Shown here: positions 51,197 to 60,946 of the stretch, in pieces
Numbering within the stretch: the first letter of the stretch is position 1
How the letters are laid out: every line of letters starts with the position of its first letter
Assembly (NCBI RefSeq): GCF_014697425.1
Contig: NZ_JACJRU010000020.1
Coordinates: forward strand, 55,251-119,250
Length of the DNA: 64,000 bases
Direction: 5' to 3'
From: Nostoc sp. FACHB-110
GTDB taxonomy: Bacteria; Cyanobacteriota; Cyanobacteriia; Cyanobacteriales; Nostocaceae
Notes under the pieces: model-generated
Databases searched by the model: none
Seen by the model: the letters and a program-made list of their open reading frames with translations, nothing else
What the model was told of the DNA's origin: nothing
Program-made: the position numbers and the translations under genes

Positions 51197-51709
51197 ATGC
51201 TGAATCAGCACTTGCAGCAGGCGATCGCTGAACTAGAGGAATTTATAGTTGAAAATATAAATGCCCGTGAAGCGAGAAAAGGATTAGCAGTAAAGCTGGT
51301 TTATCAAGGTTACTTATATGAGGAAATCCAGAAAATTCTTGGTGTTTCACTTGGTTCAATAACAGGTTGGAAACAAGTATACGAGGAGAATGGTGTTGAT
51401 GGTCTAAGACTAAATTATAAAGGAAGAAAAAGCTATTTGAGTAATGAGCAGCGAGAGGAAGTATTGAGGTGGCTTCAAACAAAGGATTATTGGTCAATAG
51501 GAGAATTAGAGTATAAACTAGCTTTTGAATACGATGTAGTTTACGAAACGAAAAAAAGTTACTACGATTTGTTTAAAGCAGCAGGAATAAGTTGGAAAAA
51601 AAACACGAAAGTCAACCCAAAAGCCGACCCAGACGCTGTTGATGCAAAAAAAAAGAGATTGAAACATTGTTGGAAAACAACAGGAGCGAAATTGAAACAG
51701 GTAAATTAA
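51197..51709 (+). CDS. IS630 transposase, first frame (DNA-binding part)
   Basis: A 170-aa product with an HTH domain (YLYEEIQKILGVSLGSITGW, residues about 35-55) and a second winged or homeo-like helix set (WSIGELEYKLAFEYDVVYET). It binds the IS ends. The frame crosses nine A residues at 51646-51654, where a -1 slip moves ribosomes to the second frame, the known expression strategy of many IS630 elements. After the A run the zero frame gives a short basic tail. Confidence 0.85.
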   Translation: MLNQHLQQAIAELEEFIVENINAREARKGLAVKLVYQGYLYEEIQKILGVSLGSITGWKQVYEENGVDGLRLNYKGRKSYLSNEQREEVLRWLQTKDYWSIGELEYKLAFEYDVVYETKKSYYDLFKAAGISWKKNTKVNPKADPDAVDAKKKRLKHCWKTTGAKLKQVN

Positions 51710-52254
51710 GAGTGCTACTGATTGATGAATGTCATTTAATGTGGGGAGACTTAAGTGGTTATATATGGGGGAAAACAGACCAAGAAATTATGGTTCCAGT
51801 GGTCAATGAACGAGAGAAACAAACATATTATGGAGCCATTGACTATCTTCAAGGAGAATTAATACTTAAAACTTATGATGCTGGAAATTCCCAAAATACG
51901 ATTGATTATCTACGTTATTTGCTAGATGAGTCTCCTAATCAGCAATTATTAATTTTTTGGGATGGCGCTAGTTACCATCGTTCTCAAGAAATTAAGAATT
52001 TTTTGGATGAAGTGAACCAAGGACTTTCAACTGACCACTGGAAAATTCACTGCGTTCGTTTTGCTCCTAATTGTCCAACACAAAACCCCATTGAGGATGT
52101 TTGGTTGCAAGCCAAAACCTGGGTTCGACGTTTTTGTGCTTTGCTCCCTTCATTTTCTCATTTAAAATGGATGTTTGAATGGTTTATCCGTCACACTACC
52201 TTTGATTTTCCCACTCTTCAGATGTACGGAGCTTTTTCAAAAATCAAATATTAG
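51651..52254 (+). CDS. IS630 transposase, second frame (DDE catalytic part)
   Basis: In the -1 frame relative to the first part. The DDE triad can be assigned: D in VLLIDECHLMWG, D in LLIFWDGASYHRS, and E in NCPTQNPIEDVW. Joined to the first part after DAVDAKKK it gives a complete transposase of about 350 aa. The end overlaps the right inverted repeat. Confidence 0.85.
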
Positions 52255-53256
52255 TCCTATATTTGGTTTTCGTTGCCGTTTAACAATACCTAAGTCTTGA
52301 TTTTCAGGAGATGCAAAATATTTAATAGGGTCAGTTGCCTTGCCTTTTTGATGGGCTACATAGAAATGATAAAGTCCACGATAAATCATCTCTAAAGAAA
52401 TGGAGTCAAAAGGTAGAGAGAGTTCGTCAGCGACAGCATCACCTAAATCAACCAATACAGCATAAAATAACCAAGTACCCCAAATTTGTAATTGAACGCC
52501 ATTAACAGAACCAGTCCATAAATAACTTAAACCCAAGAGTCGCTTTACAGTATTAAAAGCATCTTCAATTCGCCATCTGCGGCGGTATAAATCAGCCACA
52601 ACATAGGGTGGTATAACTGTAGGGTCAAGTACACTCGTTAAATAAGAATGCCATGTCTTACCTGAACGAATCTCAACTAGACGTAGAGTAATAAAGGGAG
52701 TCTTGTTTGTGCCATAACCAAGACGTATCAGACGGTCACGCAAAGAAAAGCTATCTGTAAATACTTGCTCTACATGAATGGCTGCTCCCTTTTTTAATCG
52801 GGTTATAAAGTTCACATTCTTAGCAATTAGTTGTAGCCAGAAATTAAAATGGTAAAATCCTCTATCTAATAAAAGCAGAGTATTGGGAGTAACTAAATTT
52901 AAAATATCTGCTTCAAACTTTGTATCAGCAGTTCTAGGATTATCACAAAACCATATTTCCACAGGTAGCAGATTTTTTAAATCTATGACTGTGCCAATTT
53001 TTCCGGCTAACTTACCTTGGGGTGCGTCTTTTAAGCTCTCAAGTTTTTGAAATAATGCTTCTAAGATTGAACAGTCTACTATCCAAATCTTTTCAAATTT
53101 CGTCAAAGTAAATTGAATACTTTCTGGGATTTTACGTTGATTTCTTCTTGACCAAGAAGCTTGTAAATGTGGCAACAAATCTTTAAATACTTTCAGTAGA
53201 CCTAAAAGTTTTGCGATCGCGCACAGAGCGATACCTATAAAACCGACTATTGTCAA
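52237..53256 (-). pseudogene. IS4-family transposase, interrupted by IS630 and disturbed at its 5' end
   Basis: The 339-aa frame contains the IS4 catalytic signs: D in IWIVDCSILEALFQKL, D in LLLLDRGFYHFNFW, and the Y-R-R-R-W-xx-E signature in LYRRRWRIEDAFNTVKRLL. The last residues (GLIFDF) are encoded by the IS630 right end; the true C-terminus lies at 51016-51123. The N-terminus seems short for the family, and the segment AIAKLLGLLK is encoded by a 30-bp sequence that recurs inverted at 54690-54719. Inactive. Confidence 0.8.
53191..53220. repeat. Perfect 30-bp inverted repeat, left copy
   Basis: Identical, in inverted orientation, to 54690-54719. It begins (minus-strand reading) GCGATCGCAAAACTTTTAGG and contains a HIP1 octamer. 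The two copies flank the ISH3-like transposase gene at a distance of about 1.5 kb. Sequences outside the 30 bp differ. Confidence 0.7.
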
Positions 53257-53436
53257 AAAAACCGTATTCTGAAATACATTTTTTAGAAAACTCCTTCAGC
53301 AACTATAAATAAGTAAAACTAATTAATCACCGAAAAAGCTAAGGGTAACGCGCCCACCAAAAGATAGTTCTGGATATGTAGTATGCAATTTTTGTAAAGT
53401 ATGGAGGTAAAGAAGCAAAATTGAGGATTATTTAGT

Positions 53437-54582
53437 TTGGCTATGAATGCAACGGAGCCAGTTCTAACTGATAGTAAAACCTTAAACGAAGTAGTTAACT
53501 GTTTAACAGAACATATTCCAATTCAAACTCAAGGAAAGTGTGAACAAAAAAATATCTTTGAGATTTTAATTCGAGCAGCCACCCAAAGGGATAGTATCGA
53601 AAACACAACCAAAGTCTTAAAGAATGTTCCTACCAGCAACGATATTCGTTACCATTTAGATAAATATTCAGACATTAAATCTGTAGAATCAGAGTTAAAT
53701 GCAGCAATTCAAAGCCGCTTACCAGATGGAATCCGACAAGGTAAACAAAAAATCGCTATCGATTTTAACTTAATTCCATATTATGGTGAACCCTCACCAA
53801 CCGAAGCACCATATATTTATAGAAGTCAAGCTAAAAGTGGAACTTGTTCTTTTTATGCCTACGCTACTGTCTATGTAATTAAGAAGAATAAACGAGTAAC
53901 TTTAGCTATCAAAGCTGTTCAACAACAAAATACGAAGGCAGCAATTATCACTTATCTTTTAGCACTGATTGAGCCTTTGAATCTTCAAATCGAAAGATTG
54001 TATTTAGACCGGGAATTTTTCTGTGTGCCAGTCATCAGATGCTTGCAAGCTTTGGAGATTCCCTTTGAAATGCCAGTAATTATTCGAGGTAAAAATGGAG
54101 GTACTAGACAATTAATTAGAGGTCGGTGCAGTTATAAAACAACTTACACTTTAAACAGTGATAAATATGGCTCATGTACTTTCCCAGTTTGGATAGTTTG
54201 TACATATAAAAACGGTAAAAGACGAGCGCACGGGCGAGAATTTTTTATTTATGCTGTTTATAAAGTTAAGTTGTCATTACATTCAATACATGACGACTAT
54301 CGTCTCCGTTTTGGAATTGAAAGTAGCTATCGGATGAAAAATCAATGTCGGATTAAAACAACTATCAAAAATCCAACAATTAGATTTCTATTTGTAGCTT
54401 TAGCTTTTTTAATTATTAATGTTTGGATTTATCTAGTCTGGCATTATCTCAGCCGTTTTAAAAAAAGTTCAAGACAAGTTTTCTCCCATCTATTTACCCT
54501 TAAACAAATGCTTGAGTTTTTACGTCAAGCAGTAGACCGCAATTATGGAGTCGCCTGTGAAGTCTACTTGCCATCTGGCTGA
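53437..54582 (+). CDS. ISH3-family transposase
   Basis: A 381-aa DDE transposase. Likely triad: D in KIAIDFNLIPYYG (about residue 110), D in RLYLDREFFCVPV (about 190), E in RLRFGIESSYRMK (about 293). The C-terminal hydrophobic segment (FLFVALAFLIINVWIYLVW) is typical of the family. The gene appears intact, with GGAGG about 40 bases upstream of the ATG. The ends of the element were not resolved; a 30-bp inverted repeat brackets the region. Confidence 0.75.
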   Translation: MAMNATEPVLTDSKTLNEVVNCLTEHIPIQTQGKCEQKNIFEILIRAATQRDSIENTTKVLKNVPTSNDIRYHLDKYSDIKSVESELNAAIQSRLPDGIRQGKQKIAIDFNLIPYYGEPSPTEAPYIYRSQAKSGTCSFYAYATVYVIKKNKRVTLAIKAVQQQNTKAAIITYLLALIEPLNLQIERLYLDREFFCVPVIRCLQALEIPFEMPVIIRGKNGGTRQLIRGRCSYKTTYTLNSDKYGSCTFPVWIVCTYKNGKRRAHGREFFIYAVYKVKLSLHSIHDDYRLRFGIESSYRMKNQCRIKTTIKNPTIRFLFVALAFLIINVWIYLVWHYLSRFKKSSRQVFSHLFTLKQMLEFLRQAVDRNYGVACEVYLPSG

Positions 54583-54644
54583 TTTTGGTTGATTTTGGGG
54601 TTTATTTATAAATTAATCTTATCATTTAGCCAAGCAATCAGCTT

Positions 54645-55376
54645 TTGTATATTCCCCCCCAAAACTGTATCACAGACTACCATTTTTTAGCGATCGCAAA
54701 ACTTTTAGGTCTACTGAAATTGGCAAGTTTGAAGGATGGGCGTATTAAAGCCAGCTTAGAAGAAATAGCTGCTTCTTTAACTGGAGACTATCGTTCAGAA
54801 TTAGTTTTTATCCTTGAGCAAGAATTACAACTTTACGAGTTTTATCAAGCTCAAATCCAAAAGTGCGACAACCAAATTGAGCAATGTTTGGCTTCATTTA
54901 CTGATAAAGTTGATGTTGAAAAACAGCCTTTAGCTAAACCCAAGCGTTGGGGGAAAAAGCAACCAGGTAATCCAGTTGACTATCTCAATGGCAAGTTAAT
55001 TCTCAAAGCCTATAGTGCAGGTAATTCCGACAACACGATTGATTATTTACGTTATTTATTAGACCAATCTCCTGACCAAAGATTACTTATTTTTTGGGAC
55101 GGAGCTTCCTATCATCGTTCAAATCTAGTTCAAGATTTTTTAAGTGATATTAACTGCGATTTATCCCCAGAGAAATGGAAAATTCATTGTGTACGTTTTG
55201 CGCCAAATTGTCTGTCACAAAATCCGATAGAAGATATTTGGTTGCAAGCAAAAACCTGGGTTCGGCGTTTCTGTGCTTTAATTCCAACATTCTCTCATTT
55301 AAAATGGATGTTTGAGTGGTTTATCGTAAACACAATGTTTGATTTTAGCTCTCTTCAGATGTACGGTGCTTTTTGA
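54645..55376 (+). pseudogene. Chimeric transposase frame: IS110 fragment fused to IS630 C-terminus
   Basis: One 243-codon frame joins unrelated pieces. Residues about 16-25 come from the 30-bp repeat shared with the IS4 gene. Residues about 27-105 (SLKDGRIKASLEEIAASLTG, LQLYEFYQAQIQKCDNQIEQ) match the middle of IS110-family transposases. From about residue 110 (YLNGKLILKAYSAGNSDNTI, LLIFWDGASYHRS, NCLSQNPIEDIW) it is the C-terminal half of an IS630 transposase similar to the copy at 51.7 kb. The first catalytic Asp of IS630 is missing. A product of stacked IS insertions and deletions, probably not functional. Confidence 0.75.
54690..54719. repeat. Perfect 30-bp inverted repeat, right copy
   Basis: Partner of 53191-53220; here it encodes part of AIAKLLGLLK at the start of the chimeric frame. 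Confidence 0.7.
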
Positions 55377-55399
55377 GAAATCAAATACTAGTCCTATAT
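54965..55399 (+). mobile_element. IS630 remnant, right part
   Basis: The right end of a second IS630 copy is recognisable by GAGAAATCAAATACTAGTCC followed by TATA, nearly the same as the right inverted repeat of the intact copy. The left end and the 5' half of the transposase are lost; the junction with the IS110 fragment lies near 54965-54975. Confidence 0.7.
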
Positions 55400-55590
55400 C
55401 AGCAAAATTTACTATGTATTGCTAATTCATAGATTAACTACAAACAACATTTCTGAACATCCAAATCAGTATTGAGAATTAATTTACAAATATTTAAGCA
55501 CAAATCAGGTAGGAATGATATTTTCAGTATAATCTCTGATAAACGTCTTTAATTTTTTATTAAAAAATTAAATTAACCGTTAAATTACTT

Positions 55591-58500
55591 ATGAGTACCA
55601 CTAGTCGCCCAGTTACTTACAGTTATATTTCTCCTGGTGTTATTAAAGTTACTGATACTAACGGAGGTAGTACTCAGATTAGTTTTACGAGTACAGGTCA
55701 GATTCAAAGCATACAAGATGCACTCAACCGAGTCACTCAATTCAGTTACGATGCCAATGACTATCTAAGCCAAATCACTGCTCCAGGAAATAGTATTTCC
55801 AAATTTAGTTATGATGCCCAAGGGCGTTTGTTGAGTCAGACCGATCCATTAAATCAAACAGTCACTTTTACCTATACAGGAAATTTAGATTCACCAACTT
55901 CAGTAAGGGATCAAAAGGAGCAAGTAACTCAATATAGCTATAACATCTATGGCGAGTTGACCGGAATTACTTATGCCAATGGGAGTTCGGAAACTTTTAG
56001 TTACGATCTGTCGGGTAATTTATTTCAGGCAAAAGAACGCAGTGGCGATACCTTCCAATTTACCTACGACACTACCGGAAAGCTGACACGCAAGACCTTC
56101 GATGATGGAACGTTTGAAAGTTATGCCTACGACACAAAAGGGAATCTCTCTAGCATTACCAAGGGAAGTGAAACGATTAGCTTAGAGTATGACACTAATA
56201 ATCGCTTAACTAAAATTACATATCCCAATGGACGCTGGCTGCAATACACATACGACAGTACAGGAAAGCGAACAAAGATGGTGGATCAGGCTGGATTCAC
56301 CGTTAATTACAACTACGATGCAGATGATCGGTTAGTTGGATTAACTAATGCCAGTGGTCAAAGTCTCATTACTTATACTTATGATGCAGTCGGGCGTTTA
56401 AGTAGGGAAACCAACGGCAACGGCACTTACACAATTTATAAATATGATGCTGCCAGCCAACTTACAGAAATCTCAAATCATGCTGCTAATAGCACTGTAA
56501 ATTCCTATTTTCGCTACACCTACGATAATTTAGGTCGTCAAACTAGCGTTACCACAGCAGAAGGAAAATGGACGTATGAATACGATGGCACTGGACAGTT
56601 AACTCGTGCTTTTTTGGATTACACTGATCCGAGTTTGACAGATCAGGATTTGCGCTATGTGTATGATGCGGCTGGGAATCGTATTAGTAGTAGTGTAAAC
56701 GGAGTAACAACGAACTATACAGCTAATAATTTAAATCAATACACACAGGTTGGTAGTGCGACTTATACTTACGATGCAGACGGAAATTTAATTAAGGTTG
56801 TTGATGGCGGTCAAACTTGGAATTATGTTTACAACGATGAGAACCGTTTAATTAGTGCCACAACACCCCAAGGGACATTTACTTATGAATATAATGCCTT
56901 GGGCGATCGCACTGCTGTTATGTATAACGGACAACGCACGGAATACTTGGTCGATCCCTTCGGATGGGGGAATGTTAATGGTGAGTATAACGGTAGCGGT
57001 GCGTTAATTGCTAATTACACACACGGCATAGGGTTAGTAGGACGTTTTAGCAATGGTGATGTAGCTCATTACTATGATTTTGATGCGATCGGCTCAACGG
57101 TTGGGTTAACAGGTGCATCGGGTAGTTATGTTAACCGTTATAGTTATCGTCCTTTTGGTGAAACTTTAACGACAACTGAAGCAGTCGCCAACCCTTTTGA
57201 ATACGTAGGTCAATGGGGAGTAATGGATGAGGCGAGTGGTTTGGATTTCATGCGGGCGAGGTATTATTCGCCTTCATTAGGTCGGTTTACTAGTTCCGAT
57301 CCGCTTGGTCAGGAAGGTGGTTGGAATATTTATGCTTATGCTTTAAATAATCCGATTTCATACACCGATCCAACTGGAGAAGTTCCTTGGATTGTTGCTC
57401 CTGTTTTGGGTGGAGTTATTAGTGGTGGAATTAATTTAGGTTCTCAACTTATTCAAAATGGAGGGAATTGGAGTCAAGTTAATTGGGGATCAGTAGGTAC
57501 TGATTTTGCAGTAGGTGCTGCTTTGGGTTCGCTAGGCCCTTCAGGAATCGTTTTTGGAAGGGGTGGTGCAAAAGCAGCTCAATTTGGGTACAAAGAAGGA
57601 ATTTTTAACACTGGCAATTTTAGAGTTGGTTGGAGTTGGAATAAAGGTAGAAATTGGTTTAGTATTCACGGGGGCAAACCATATACCTCTGGACATTGGC
57701 ATAGGGATTTGTTACCTGGCCCAAAAGGAGATGGCGTTATTCCTTTCGGGCTTGGAGGTGGTTTACTAGGAGGGCTATGGAGACAAGCGAGAAATGCTAT
57801 TTCTCCTCTTGTCTTCGACCTAGACAACGATGGTATCGAACTTATCTCCCTACAAAATTCGGCAACTTTCTTCGACCTTGATGCAGATGGCTTTGCTGAA
57901 AGAACTGGATGGGTTAAAGCAGATGATGGCATTCTTGCATGGGACAAGAATGGTGATGGAGAAATTAATGATATTACTGAACTGTTTGGTAATGAGACGA
58001 CTGACGGATTTATTATTCTGAAACAGTTAGATAGTAATAATGATGGAATTATTGACTCCAAAGATACTCAATTTAATAATCTGAGAGTTTGGCGAGATAA
58101 AAATCAAGATGGTTTTTCAGACATCGGTGAACTCAGAAGTTTAAACGATTGGAATATTCATAGCATTAACCTCAACTATCAAGCCGTCAATCTCACCAAT
58201 GAAGGCAACCGCATCAGCAGTACGAGTACCTATACCCTTGCCAATGGGACAACAAGGCAAATCGTTGATGTCTGGTTCACTTTAGACCAAGTAACAAGCT
58301 ATTACAGCAAAGACTATCAAATTAAAGCAGAAACTTTATTTTTGCCAACTCTCAGAGGCTACGGCAACTTACCAGACCTCTACATTGCTATGAGCAAAGA
58401 TTCAACCCTGCTCGGCATGATGCGAAATCTGGTATTGCTAGAGACTAGCAATTACGAACAATTTTATAGCCAATTCCTAACTCAAGTTGAAGCTTTGTTC

Positions 58501-59079
58501 TATCGCTGGGCTGGTGTGCAAAATATTGCCGCTAATAGTCGTGGTGCATACATTGATGGTCGCAAGCTAGGATTCCTAGAAATTTTCTTTGGAGAAGGTT
58601 TTCTTCAAGGTGGGTGGGGAGCTAACCCTGGGCCTCAAGCATCTAACATTTTGCTAGGCATTTGGAACAATTTATTCCGCGAGTTTAGTGGGCGATTGTT
58701 GGTTCAAGGGTCATTGCGCGATTTATTTTCTAATACAACTTACAATCTTGCCAATGACAGCTTAGAAAGCAACACAGATTTAAACACAGTTCTGAACCAT
58801 TTAATTACCAATGTACCTACCAATGGGGATCAGGCGATCATTTACTGGAGTTTAATTATTGCAGGTTTGGATGCTTATGAAAACCGTTTTGGACTCTCAC
58901 AAACTGACTATGACCAACGCATTAACCAAGCTTTAGCATCTAGTCAACTTTCAGGTTATCTAAATGCCCTGCGTCAACCAAACTTTTTGGGCATTGCAGA
59001 TGACGTAATTAGTGGAACTTCTGGTAATGACATTATTAATGGCTATGCTTTAGTCGCATCTTTCTTAACAAAAGAGTGA
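55591..59079 (+). CDS. RHS/YD-repeat protein with calcium-binding and RTX-like C-terminal region, truncated
   Basis: A 1162-aa frame. Residues about 1-520 hold many YD repeats (QFSYDANDYLSQITAP, FTYDTTGKLTRKTFDDG) that form the RHS shell. The RHS core end LDFMRARYYSPSLGRFTSSD with NPISYTDPTG lies near 555-595. A variable region follows with NWFSIHGGKPYTSGHWHRD. Residues about 745-850 carry EF-hand-like calcium loops (DLDNDGIEL, DKNGDGEIND, DSNNDGIIDSKD, DKNQDGFSDIGEL). Near the end, VISGTSGNDIINGYA is the start of an RTX repeat block, cut by the IS at 59049, which supplies the last residues. No signal sequence or N-terminal domain is visible, so the 5' part is probably lost too. Confidence 0.75.
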   Translation: MSTTSRPVTYSYISPGVIKVTDTNGGSTQISFTSTGQIQSIQDALNRVTQFSYDANDYLSQITAPGNSISKFSYDAQGRLLSQTDPLNQTVTFTYTGNLDSPTSVRDQKEQVTQYSYNIYGELTGITYANGSSETFSYDLSGNLFQAKERSGDTFQFTYDTTGKLTRKTFDDGTFESYAYDTKGNLSSITKGSETISLEYDTNNRLTKITYPNGRWLQYTYDSTGKRTKMVDQAGFTVNYNYDADDRLVGLTNASGQSLITYTYDAVGRLSRETNGNGTYTIYKYDAASQLTEISNHAANSTVNSYFRYTYDNLGRQTSVTTAEGKWTYEYDGTGQLTRAFLDYTDPSLTDQDLRYVYDAAGNRISSSVNGVTTNYTANNLNQYTQVGSATYTYDADGNLIKVVDGGQTWNYVYNDENRLISATTPQGTFTYEYNALGDRTAVMYNGQRTEYLVDPFGWGNVNGEYNGSGALIANYTHGIGLVGRFSNGDVAHYYDFDAIGSTVGLTGASGSYVNRYSYRPFGETLTTTEAVANPFEYVGQWGVMDEASGLDFMRARYYSPSLGRFTSSDPLGQEGGWNIYAYALNNPISYTDPTGEVPWIVAPVLGGVISGGINLGSQLIQNGGNWSQVNWGSVGTDFAVGAALGSLGPSGIVFGRGGAKAAQFGYKEGIFNTGNFRVGWSWNKGRNWFSIHGGKPYTSGHWHRDLLPGPKGDGVIPFGLGGGLLGGLWRQARNAISPLVFDLDNDGIELISLQNSATFFDLDADGFAERTGWVKADDGILAWDKNGDGEINDITELFGNETTDGFIILKQLDSNNDGIIDSKDTQFNNLRVWRDKNQDGFSDIGELRSLNDWNIHSINLNYQAVNLTNEGNRISSTSTYTLANGTTRQIVDVWFTLDQVTSYYSKDYQIKAETLFLPTLRGYGNLPDLYIAMSKDSTLLGMMRNLVLLETSNYEQFYSQFLTQVEALFYRWAGVQNIAANSRGAYIDGRKLGFLEIFFGEGFLQGGWGANPGPQASNILLGIWNNLFREFSGRLLVQGSLRDLFSNTTYNLANDSLESNTDLNTVLNHLITNVPTNGDQAIIYWSLIIAGLDAYENRFGLSQTDYDQRINQALASSQLSGYLNALRQPNFLGIADDVISGTSGNDIINGYALVASFLTKE

Positions 59080-60946
59080 AAAGCTAGAAACTAGATAGAG
59101 TAATAGTTTCAGCGATAGTTCCTAAGAGGAAGTCGAGATGTGATCGCGCCAAAAGCAATGATAATTAACATCAAATTTGAAGAGAAGTAACGAAAAGTTG
59201 TTAAGAGTGAAGTTGAATAACAAGAAAGAGACAAAAGAGTTTTAAGAGTGAGAAAAGGCTATAAAGTAGTCACAGTAAGAATTTGAAGCGAAAAAAGAGC
59301 AATTGAGTAAAATATAACTTAACAAAGTAAGAATTGCCCAGTTAGATAAAATAAATAACAGGTTGTAGAAGAAATAGACTGAAGTGAGCAATTTTGCAGT
59401 TGTTAATTATAGTTAACGATAAGAGAATTGCCAAAGAAAGTATTGAATTTAGGCTGAAAATAAAGGCTTTGCCGGATAATTTCACAAGTGTAGATGGTTG
59501 TGAAAGTAGAGGAGAAAAGCCTATGAGTTGGGCAGCAGATGAACTAGAAGGCGCAGAATTAGGAGATAAAAGGCGAAACAGACGTTTAATAAAAGTAGTA
59601 GAAGATTTAGCAATGCAGCCGAACGAGAGCGTTCCACAGGCAAGTAGGGATGCAGCAGCAATGCAAGGAATATACGAATTTTGGGCAAATCCACGAATTA
59701 AAGCCGCAGAAATACTGTCAGCGCATACATCAAGCACAGTAGAAAGGATAAAAGGACATTCAATCGTATTGGCGATACAAGATACAACAGAATTAGATTT
59801 TAGTGACCACCGCAGTAAACGGGGAATGGGTGCGATTAGCAAGTCAACAGCGAAAGGATTGAAAGTCCATACAAATTTAGCGGCGAGTGTAGAAGGAGTG
59901 CCGTTGGGGATATTAGGTCAAAAGACCTGGGCAAGGGACAAGAGTAAGGCACAGGGCGACCGAAGGCGAGCGATCGAGAGCAAAGAAAGCCAACGCTGGT
60001 TGGAAAGTTTGAAAATAACTCAAGATTTAATGCCGGCGGGTACTCGTGTGATTACAGTAGCGGATCGCGAAGCAGACATTTATGAATTATTTGCGCTAGC
60101 AGCAAAGGAGAAAAGCGAGTTTTTAATCAGAGCAGCACAAAACCGAAATACTTCATCAGCAAGAGTGAGCGCGGAAGTAAAACCTTTGTTTGAGGCAATT
60201 CGGCAGACAGCGGAGATTGGTCAACTGAAGTTAGAGTTACAACGCACGCCCAGAAGAATGGCTCGAAGTGCAACTTTAAGTGTGCGAGTGACGAAACTAT
60301 GGCTGCAACCACCAGTAGCAAAGCAATCACAGCTAGATGAAGCGGTGGAAGTATATGTAATTTTGGCAGAAGAAATGCAACCACCAGCAGGAGAGAAAGC
60401 TATCTGTTGGTTACTGCTAACGACATTGGTTGTGAATGATTTTGAACAAGCGAGTAAATACTTGAAGTGGTACAGCTATCGTTGGTTAATAGAGCGTTAT
60501 CACTATTGTTTAAAAAGTGGCTGCCAGATTGAAGAATTGCAGTTAGAAGAAGCAGAAAGGATTGAAAGGGCCTTAGCAACGTATGCGATCGTGGCATGGC
60601 GGTTATTATGGTTAACCTATGAAGCGCGAAGTAATCCAGAACAGCCAGTAGAAGGAATACTAGAGAGACATGAGTGGCAAAGCTTGTATTGTATGGTTCA
60701 GAAAACGAATCAGCTGCCAAATGAAGTGCCAACATTAGAGCAATGTATACGTTGGATAGCGAGTTTGGGAGGATTTTTAGGGCGAAAAGGGGACGGAGAT
60801 CCTGGGGTAAAGACTTTATGGCGCGGACTGCAACGATTACATGATATTGCAGCAACGTGGCAATTATTAAAGCAATTAAACTGTTAAATAGATGAGATGA
60901 AATTCAAGTTAATTGAAGCCAAAATGTAACAAAAGATGTGACTAAA
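59049..60946 (+). mobile_element. IS4-family (IS50-group) insertion sequence
   Basis: Imperfect inverted ends: TTTAGTCGCATCTTTCTTAA at the left and, read from the right, TTTAGTCACATCTTTTGTTA. It encodes one transposase. No direct target repeat is seen at the edges (left flank ATGGCTATGC, right flank GGACAAAGAG), which suggests loss of one flank by deletion. Sequence 59080-59522 is non-coding IS leader. Confidence 0.7.
59523..60887 (+). CDS. IS4-family transposase, Tn5/IS50-like
   Basis: The frame opens earlier, but ATG 59523 (MSWAADELEGAELGDKRRNR) is the conserved start of this group and gives 454 aa. The triad is D in AIQDTTELDFSDH, D in ITVADREADIYELF, and E in WLIERYHYCLKSGCQIEE with the Y-R-W-x-IE signature. 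The frame is complete and appears active. Confidence 0.88.
   Translation: MSWAADELEGAELGDKRRNRRLIKVVEDLAMQPNESVPQASRDAAAMQGIYEFWANPRIKAAEILSAHTSSTVERIKGHSIVLAIQDTTELDFSDHRSKRGMGAISKSTAKGLKVHTNLAASVEGVPLGILGQKTWARDKSKAQGDRRRAIESKESQRWLESLKITQDLMPAGTRVITVADREADIYELFALAAKEKSEFLIRAAQNRNTSSARVSAEVKPLFEAIRQTAEIGQLKLELQRTPRRMARSATLSVRVTKLWLQPPVAKQSQLDEAVEVYVILAEEMQPPAGEKAICWLLLTTLVVNDFEQASKYLKWYSYRWLIERYHYCLKSGCQIEELQLEEAERIERALATYAIVAWRLLWLTYEARSNPEQPVEGILERHEWQSLYCMVQKTNQLPNEVPTLEQCIRWIASLGGFLGRKGDGDPGVKTLWRGLQRLHDIAATWQLLKQLNC

Larger units (their letters stand above)
51122..52261 (+). mobile_element. IS630-family insertion sequence, complete, with TA target duplication
   Basis: Core 51124-52259 flanked by TA at 51122-51123 and 52260-52261. 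Terminal inverted repeats: TAGGAATCATATTTGATTTT at the left and its near-complement (TAGGACTAATATTTGATTTT read from the right end). It interrupts an IS4 transposase gene. Two frames encode the transposase. Confidence 0.88.

Noticed and set aside
57666..58061. 131-aa minus-strand frame opposite the RHS gene
   Set aside because: Antisense to the calcium-binding repeats, which explain its Ser/Pro-rich composition.
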